A DNA stretch of 64,000 nt, taken from positions 22,017 through 86,016 of the forward strand of contig CAUYUA010000250.1 in NCBI GenBank assembly GCA_963575675.1. The letters run 5' to 3'. The first letter of the stretch is position 1. Each line of letters opens with the position of its first letter. Shown here piece after piece: positions 59,574 to 64,000 of this stretch. The notes below the pieces were generated by a model that was not told where the DNA came from, ran no database searches, and was given only the letters and a program-made list of their open reading frames with translations. The position numbers and the translations under genes are program-made. This stretch comes from CAUYUA01 sp963575675 (GTDB lineage: Bacteria > Pseudomonadota > Alphaproteobacteria > Azospirillales > Azospirillaceae).

Positions 59574-59777
59574 GTATACTCTGTTCGGTTGAGAACCCGA
59601 GAATTGTGCGGCCTTCCCGAATTGAAACGGTCCACTCTCATCCGGTTGTTACAAACTCCAAGTCATGGTTTCCAAAGGCCTCCCGGCCTTTGGCGGGTCG
59701 AGGGCGGAGCCCCGATTCTTTTGGAGTTTTTTTTCGGGTTCTCAATTGGACGGGTTCTCAATTGGACAGAGTATAGA
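59574..59777. repeat. inverted-repeat-bounded unit containing a family 2 copy
   Basis: tatactctgttcggttgaga... on the left and ttctcaattggacagagtata on the right are near-perfect inverted repeats of about 27 bp with a few mismatches. Inside, in reverse orientation, is a family 2 copy (ctccaagtcatggtttcc, caaaggcctcccggcctttg). Confidence 0.75.
59736..59767. repeat. 16-bp tandem duplication
   Basis: gggttctcaattggac occurs twice head to tail inside the right boundary of the preceding unit. Confidence 0.9.
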
Positions 59778-59795
59778 TTATGTATAAAAACTATG

Positions 59796-59824
59796 CGGGT
59801 CCAGGAACTGAGTTCCTGGACCCG
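59796..59824. terminator. collapsed dispersed element as bidirectional terminator
   Basis: cgggtccaggaa and ttcctggacccg are perfect 12-bp arms with a 5-nt loop, followed by a T-rich tail (tctaattttt). It sits between the convergent kinase and phosphatase genes. The arms are the outer ends of the dispersed element with all core sequence deleted. Confidence 0.9.
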
Positions 59825-59876
59825 TCTAATTTTTCTTTGTTTTTATGTTCTTTATATTTTTCTTTAAAGCTATCAG

Positions 59877-60770
59877 CTATCGCGGCAAGCATCGCGCCAA
59901 AACAACAGTCACATTGTCATGACCGCCCTTTTCATTCGCCGTTGCAATCAACTCGGCGCACAACGAAGATAGATCTTTTTCTGAATAATTCTGCATCATA
60001 CTGCTGATAACAGGATCAGGAACCATAGAGGTCAAACCATCGGAGCAAATAAGAAATAAATCGTCAATTTCTACGACCTGAATGCTGACTTCCGGCTCAA
60101 CATCTTCCATGGTGCCAAGAGCGCGCACAATAATGTTCCGATGAGGCGGATTGCCTTGCCCTCCATTATCAAGCCACGCCTGATATAAACTATGATCGCG
60201 CGTTAGTTGCCGCATTTCTCCGTTGCGCAACCGATATAAACGACTGTCTCCGGCATGGAAAACCACGATTTTATCGGTTCCCTCAATCTGCCATAAGCCG
60301 ACGACGGTGGTTCCCATGCCTCGGCCTTCCGGATAACCGCGCTCTTGATTCTTTGTGACCAACCGTCGGTTGGCCATTTGAACAGCGGCGCGGATAATGG
60401 CGATGGATTGGCCAACCGCCGGATCAAGCGGCGGCGAATTTACAATAGAGGCGTAGTCTTCTTTATCCGCCTCAGTGTTGGAATCGCAAAAGACGTCATC
60501 ATCTTCTTCATCTTCTTCATCCTCGTCGCGCTCATCCTCGTCGTCCAAATCGGGTTCATACTCGAAGATGAAATCAGCGATAGTCTCTGCGGCCGTTCGG
60601 CTCGCTATGTCTCCTCCAGCATGTCCGCCCATTCCGTCGCACACCAGCGCTAAGCCGGTCTCTTTGCTGACGTTGTAACTGTCTTCGTTGCGCTGCCTAG
60701 ACCGCCCAACATCCGACATTCCGGCGAACTCCATTTGGAAGGCAACGTGATCGGTCATTTGAAAGGTCAT
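59877..60770 (-). CDS. PP2C-family protein phosphatase
   Basis: A 297-residue phosphatase. GMSDVGRSRQRNEDSYNVSK, LALVCDGMGGHAGGDIASRT, VVFHAGDSRLYRLRNGEM, LTRDHSLYQAWLDN, LFLICSDGLTSMVPD and GGHDNVTVVLARC carry the metal-binding Asp and Gly motifs of the PPM family. An acidic insertion of about 20 Asp/Glu residues (DEDERDEDEEDEEDDD) lies near 80-96 of this frame. It is cytoplasmic and would dephosphorylate proteins phosphorylated by the convergent kinase. The start at 60770 (MTFQMTDH) is a choice; a GTG at 60839 is possible but has no ribosome site. Confidence 0.93.
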   Translation of the reverse strand: MTFQMTDHVAFQMEFAGMSDVGRSRQRNEDSYNVSKETGLALVCDGMGGHAGGDIASRTAAETIADFIFEYEPDLDDEDERDEDEEDEEDDDVFCDSNTEADKEDYASIVNSPPLDPAVGQSIAIIRAAVQMANRRLVTKNQERGYPEGRGMGTTVVGLWQIEGTDKIVVFHAGDSRLYRLRNGEMRQLTRDHSLYQAWLDNGGQGNPPHRNIIVRALGTMEDVEPEVSIQVVEIDDLFLICSDGLTSMVPDPVISSMMQNYSEKDLSSLCAELIATANEKGGHDNVTVVLARCLPR

Positions 60771-61111
60771 CCCGAACCGAATGGTAAGGAGCTGTTTGCC
60801 GCCGGAATGCGAATAAGTTTCAGCAAACACCCGGCGCACCGATAATGGCGCAATGAAGGCTAAAGATACAGCCCCCTTTTCTGGTCTCTAAGCCTCAGAT
60901 ATCGCAAATTTGACGATACGCGACATTCACACTTCACCAATAGCGGGACATCGGCCTTAATCCGCGCTCTAAGTCGAATGGTCATGGAATAAAATCCTTG
61001 AGCAGACGCAGAGGTTGGTTGCGGTGTGAAAACGGGCGGTGAGGCGGGTGTTTATATATTCAGTGCATCAAAAGAGTTCGGCTCTAGGACAGTTTTAATC
61101 GTGCAGAGTTC

Positions 61112-61164
61112 TTCGGCGTTAAGCGAACAGCATTTAATGCTGTTCGGTGGAAAACAACGCCGAA
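61112..61164. repeat. nested hairpin
   Basis: An inner perfect stem gaacagcat/atgctgttc (loop tta) lies inside outer arms ttcggcgtt and aacgccgaa. The structure could form a cruciform or RNA hairpin in the leader of the region. Confidence 0.75.
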
Positions 61165-61331
61165 ATGATGTGTTTTCTTGTCGAAACCGGCGTTGCGTCT
61201 GTGTCGGCCATTGTCGGAATGGTCATCGTTCTGGCTCGATATACTCCGTTGTTCCTCAAGTGACGCGCGAAGGCGCGCTTTCGGCTGGGATGATCTGGGA
61301 TCATATTCACTTTGCATTGTGCGTTCGGAGA

Positions 61332-61420
61332 TGTTCGCCTTGCGGCGAATAAGGAGGGTTTTCGCTCCCCCCCTTATGATCTCCGACGACCAGGAACTCA
61401 GTCCCTGGACCCATATGATT
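61332..61420. repeat. single arm (half copy) of the dispersed element
   Basis: ttcgccttgcggcgaataag, gagggttttcgctccccccc, ttatgatctccgacgaccag, gaactcagtccctggaccca is the right-arm order. It lies at the 3' end of the PseI-like gene and may terminate it. Confidence 0.85.
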
Positions 61421-61447
61421 CAGGTTCAGAATTCACGCTCATCGATA

Positions 61448-62506
61448 TCAGACCACCATCGACCACTCTAAAGCTTCGCCACGTCGCAAAGCTCTTACTG
61501 CGCGACGTCCCAAAATATGAGGCAAATATTTTGGCGGCAAACCAAAACCAGGGCGAATCGATCGGACATTGGACGAAGAAAAAAGGTCTCCTGCATTCAT
61601 ATCCGAAACTATATAAAGAGATCGGCGGAAATCACGGCCTCCGGCCTCACTGGGCTTCAGGCTGTAGTCGACTTTGCCCAAAGCAGCATGAGCAACGCGA
61701 CAAGCATCAGCCATTGAGCGAAACTCGTCCGGCTCCATAGAGAAAGCCGAATCAACTCCACCCTCCGCGCGACGAAAAGTGAAGTGCTTTTCAACCATCG
61801 CCGCTCCCAGAGTCACCGCAGCCACCGCGACAGCGCTGCCCATCGTGTGGTCGGAGAGGCCGACCGTCACGCCAAAAGCTTCCGCCAAATGAGGTATCGT
61901 GCGCAAATCACAGTCTTCGGGAGGAGTCGGATAACCACTGGTGCAATGTAACAGCATAATGTTTTTAGCGCCCGCCGCGCGAGCCGCAGTAAGAGCGTCG
62001 TTAATTTCTCCAAGAGTCGCCATGCCTGTAGAGAGAATCAACGGACGTCCGGTTTGCGCGACGCGGGCAATGAGTCCAAGGTCAACCAATTCAAAAGAGG
62101 CGATCTTATACGCCGGAGCGTCAAGTGATTCTAAAAGCTCAACCGCCGTTTCATCGAAAGGCGAGCTGAATATCGTTAAACCAAGAGAGCGCGCATGTTG
62201 AAAAAGTCTTGCATGCCATTCCCAAGGCGTGTGCGCTTCTTGATAGAGATCGTAAAGAGTTCTTCCTGCCCATAATCCGCCTTCCAGGCGAAATCCCGGA
62301 CCATTGCAATCAAGAGTAAGAGTGTCGGCGGTGTAGGTCTGAATTTTTACCGCATCCGCTCCTGCTGCTTTGGCGGCGTCGATCAGGTTAAGCGCTCGCT
62401 GAATGTCTCCCCCATGATTTCCGGAGAGTTCAGCCACGATATAGGGCGGACACTCGGGACCAATTCGGCGTCCGGAGATCACAACATCAGAATAAATCAA
62501 AGGCAT
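61448..62506 (-). CDS. pseI: NeuB-family sialic acid synthase (PseI-like)
   Basis: A 352-residue enzyme. IVAELSGNHGGDIQRALNLI, AAGADAVKIQTYTADTLTLD, LTIFSSPFDETAVELLESLD, HCTSGYPTPPEDCDLRTIPH and GLSDHTMGSAVAVAAVTLGA with VEKHFTFRRAEGGVDSAFSM are family hallmarks, and the C-terminal SAF-like domain (SLYIVSDMNAGDLFSSSNVR) is present. PseI condenses 2,4-diacetamido-2,4,6-trideoxy-altrose with phosphoenolpyruvate to make pseudaminic acid. FSPEEFKAMV-like variations separate NeuB from PseI; with PseC/PseF-like genes here, PseI is favoured. Start 62506 (MPLIYSD) has GAGATG upstream. Confidence 0.9.
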   Translation of the reverse strand: MPLIYSDVVISGRRIGPECPPYIVAELSGNHGGDIQRALNLIDAAKAAGADAVKIQTYTADTLTLDCNGPGFRLEGGLWAGRTLYDLYQEAHTPWEWHARLFQHARSLGLTIFSSPFDETAVELLESLDAPAYKIASFELVDLGLIARVAQTGRPLILSTGMATLGEINDALTAARAAGAKNIMLLHCTSGYPTPPEDCDLRTIPHLAEAFGVTVGLSDHTMGSAVAVAAVTLGAAMVEKHFTFRRAEGGVDSAFSMEPDEFRSMADACRVAHAALGKVDYSLKPSEAGGRDFRRSLYIVSDMNAGDLFSSSNVRSIRPGFGLPPKYLPHILGRRAVRALRRGEALEWSMVV

Positions 62507-62702
62507 AATTCATCTCGCTTTGTCGACATTCAGGCGCATTGATGTTGATTTGGGTGGGCTCCGACACAATCAGAAAAAAAAATGTATGAGCGTCTCTTTT
62601 CCACCCATTTACAACAGAATCGACCTATATTCGTCACGAATCTATCTTACTCAGGCCTTCTTTCGGAACAACTCCTCTTTATACCTTCTAATGAGATGCG
62701 CA

Positions 62703-63917
62703 ATGACGATAGAACCCTTGAATCGTTATAAAATATCTCTCACGGATGTGTTGGCTCCGATAGGAATTACTGGACAACAGCTTTTGGCGTTGCTTTCTCC
62801 TTTTTCTCACCCTCCGGAAGTTCAAGAACAAAGAGCGCGTTTAGTGGTTTCGCGTGTTCGCTTGTTATCCGGATTTTTTGCTGTTTTGGTGACGTTATGG
62901 ATTCCATTTGATTATTTCTTTTTTCAATGGCCTCAGTGGATACAGTTGACCTTGCTTCGTTTGGCAACTACGTTTTTTTTCATTGTTTTGGCTTGGCCTC
63001 GTTCTTTTAATCAAATTCGCATTGCAGCGTTTTTTATGACGGTCGCAATGTTGGGAGCGCCTCTACTGTTCTCAATCGCGTCTTCTCCGCTTCTTGCATC
63101 ACTAACGAGATATTCCAATCCTGATTTTCATCAATTTATTGGAAATATATTCCAACATTTATATGGATTATTGCCTTTTATTATTGTCGCCGGTCTCAGT
63201 GTGTTTCCTCTAGCGGCTATGGAGGTGTTGGGACTTGCGTTTCCTATCTTCATTACAACGGCAATTCAACGGTATCAAGGCGGTCAGACGCCGTGGGATG
63301 TTTATATCAGTGAGCTTTGGTTGATGTTGTTGATTATCGGAGTGTCTGTTGTTTCCGGAATGAGCCAACTTCATTATCTAATCGCCTTGGTTAAGCAATC
63401 GACGCATGACTCTTTAACGGGCGCTTATAATCGGCGTGCCGGCGCTGAAGTTCTGGAGCAAGCATTTTTGCGCGCTCAACGCACGCAGACGCCTTTGTCG
63501 GTGGCGTTTCTTGATCTGGATCGTTTTAAATCGATCAATGACACCTATGGTCATGAAGCCGGTGACGAAGCCTTACGGACAATGGTTCAGTGCTTGACAC
63601 ATTCTTTGACGTTTCACGATCAGTTGATTCGGTGGGGTGGTGAAGAATTCTTGCTGCTTTTTAGTCGAAGCGATAAGGAGCAAGCATATGCAAGGGTGTT
63701 GGCGTTGCGGACGGCGGGGTTTGGAAGACGGCCGGATGGTGAACCGTTGACTGCGAGCATTGGAATTTCTGAACGCATTGCGGATCAGGCGAGTGATTGG
63801 CATGCTTTGGTCGAATTGGCGGATCATCGTATGTACGTCGCGAAAACCAGTGGACGGGATCGAATTGTGATCGAGACTTCAGGTCTTCTTGAGCAACAAC
63901 AGCTTTTTTTACCATAA
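62703..63917 (+). CDS. membrane diguanylate cyclase (GGDEF)
   Basis: A 404-residue protein with an N-terminal membrane region of five or six hydrophobic segments (about 60-235) and a C-terminal GGDEF domain. STHDSLTGAYNRRAGAEVLE starts the domain, LDRFKSINDTYGHEAGDEAL binds substrate and RWGGEEF (about 310-316) is the active site variant GGEEF. The inhibitory I-site RxxD is replaced by TFHD, so feedback by c-di-GMP may be lost. It makes c-di-GMP, which usually shifts cells from swimming to attachment. ATG 62703 is preferred over earlier in-frame codons. The sensing input is unknown. Confidence 0.9.
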   Translation: MTIEPLNRYKISLTDVLAPIGITGQQLLALLSPFSHPPEVQEQRARLVVSRVRLLSGFFAVLVTLWIPFDYFFFQWPQWIQLTLLRLATTFFFIVLAWPRSFNQIRIAAFFMTVAMLGAPLLFSIASSPLLASLTRYSNPDFHQFIGNIFQHLYGLLPFIIVAGLSVFPLAAMEVLGLAFPIFITTAIQRYQGGQTPWDVYISELWLMLLIIGVSVVSGMSQLHYLIALVKQSTHDSLTGAYNRRAGAEVLEQAFLRAQRTQTPLSVAFLDLDRFKSINDTYGHEAGDEALRTMVQCLTHSLTFHDQLIRWGGEEFLLLFSRSDKEQAYARVLALRTAGFGRRPDGEPLTASIGISERIADQASDWHALVELADHRMYVAKTSGRDRIVIETSGLLEQQQLFLP

Positions 63918-63939
63918 TTGATCTTGTATAAAAGCAATA

Positions 63940-64000
63940 AATTAGACGGGTCCAGGGACTGTGTTCCTGGTCGCCGGGGATTATAAGGGGGGAGCGAAAG
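63940..64000. repeat. start of a further dispersed element copy, cut by the window end
   Basis: attagacgggtccagggact, gtgttcctggtcgccgggga, ttataaggggggagcgaaag is the beginning of a left arm, nearly identical to that at 23505. The rest lies beyond the window. Confidence 0.9.

Larger units (their letters stand above)
60771..61447. other. intergenic region upstream of the phosphatase
   Basis: Apart from the nested hairpin at 61112 and an element arm at 61332, no gene is supported; open frames here lack ribosome sites and families. It probably holds the phosphatase promoter. Confidence 0.4.

Noticed and set aside
61026..61352. 108-codon frame upstream of the phosphatase
   Set aside because: It crosses the nested hairpin, has cysteine-rich odd composition and no ribosome site.

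Overview
The window looks like DNA from an alphaproteobacterium of moderate GC content, possibly a spirillum-type or magnetotactic relative. This rests on a FlaF flagellar regulator, an alphaproteobacterial-type sigma-32 promoter with a ROSE-like RNA thermometer before an hsp20 gene, and a plasmid-type RepA (RPA family) with iterons. The genus cannot be fixed from sequence alone. I saw no rRNA, tRNA or CRISPR array.

Layout. 1-13.8 kb (all minus strand): the 5' part of a very long flagellar hook gene behind a likely sigma-54 promoter, an SDR reductase, a three-PAS histidine kinase, a TPR/GT61 fusion, a GT4 glycosyltransferase, a chemoreceptor and a secreted NHL-repeat protein. 13.9-22 kb: an IS630 remnant, then a plus-strand exporter cassette made of a parvulin, two tandem HlyD adaptors and an ABC exporter with two cNMP-like domains and a protease-dead C39 domain. 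22-32.5 kb: a methyltransferase, a small secreted membrane protein, repA with about ten iterons and a DnaA box, an acyl carrier protein, an alpha/beta hydrolase, a sigma-54 activator without receiver domain, and PseH-, epimerase- and PseC-like genes. 32.7-38.4 kb: one gene encoding three successive TPR plus GT-B-like modules. 38.5-53.4 kb: secreted unknowns, a His/Gly-rich membrane protein, a FabH-like enzyme, a TPR-glycosyltransferase and a GT2 gene diverging from a 28-bp perfect hairpin, two DUF6524-like paralogues, a PseF-like transferase, a Rieske oxygenase, FlaF and MetY. 53.5-64 kb: heat-inducible hsp20, a paralogue of the secreted unknown, a TPR-methyltransferase, a Ser/Thr kinase convergent with a PP2C phosphatase, a PseI-like synthase and a diguanylate cyclase.

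How it may fit together. PseC, PseH, PseF and PseI candidates, several TPR-glycosyltransferases, FlaF and the hook gene suggest synthesis of pseudaminic acid or a relative and its transfer to flagellar or surface proteins. The ACP, FabH-like, SDR and hydrolase genes could add an acyl decoration. PseB and PseG are not in the window, so the pathway here is incomplete.

The most striking non-genic feature is a dispersed family of intergenic inverted-repeat elements, about 16 full, half, decayed or collapsed copies. In the best copies the two arms are perfect for 68-97 bp, while different copies differ in sequence, so arms within a copy appear to be kept identical. A second dispersed repeat family has four copies, and many intergenic regions carry exact 11-19 bp tandem duplications. 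The iteron origin beside repA suggests the window may lie on a plasmid or chromid, or carry an integrated replicon.
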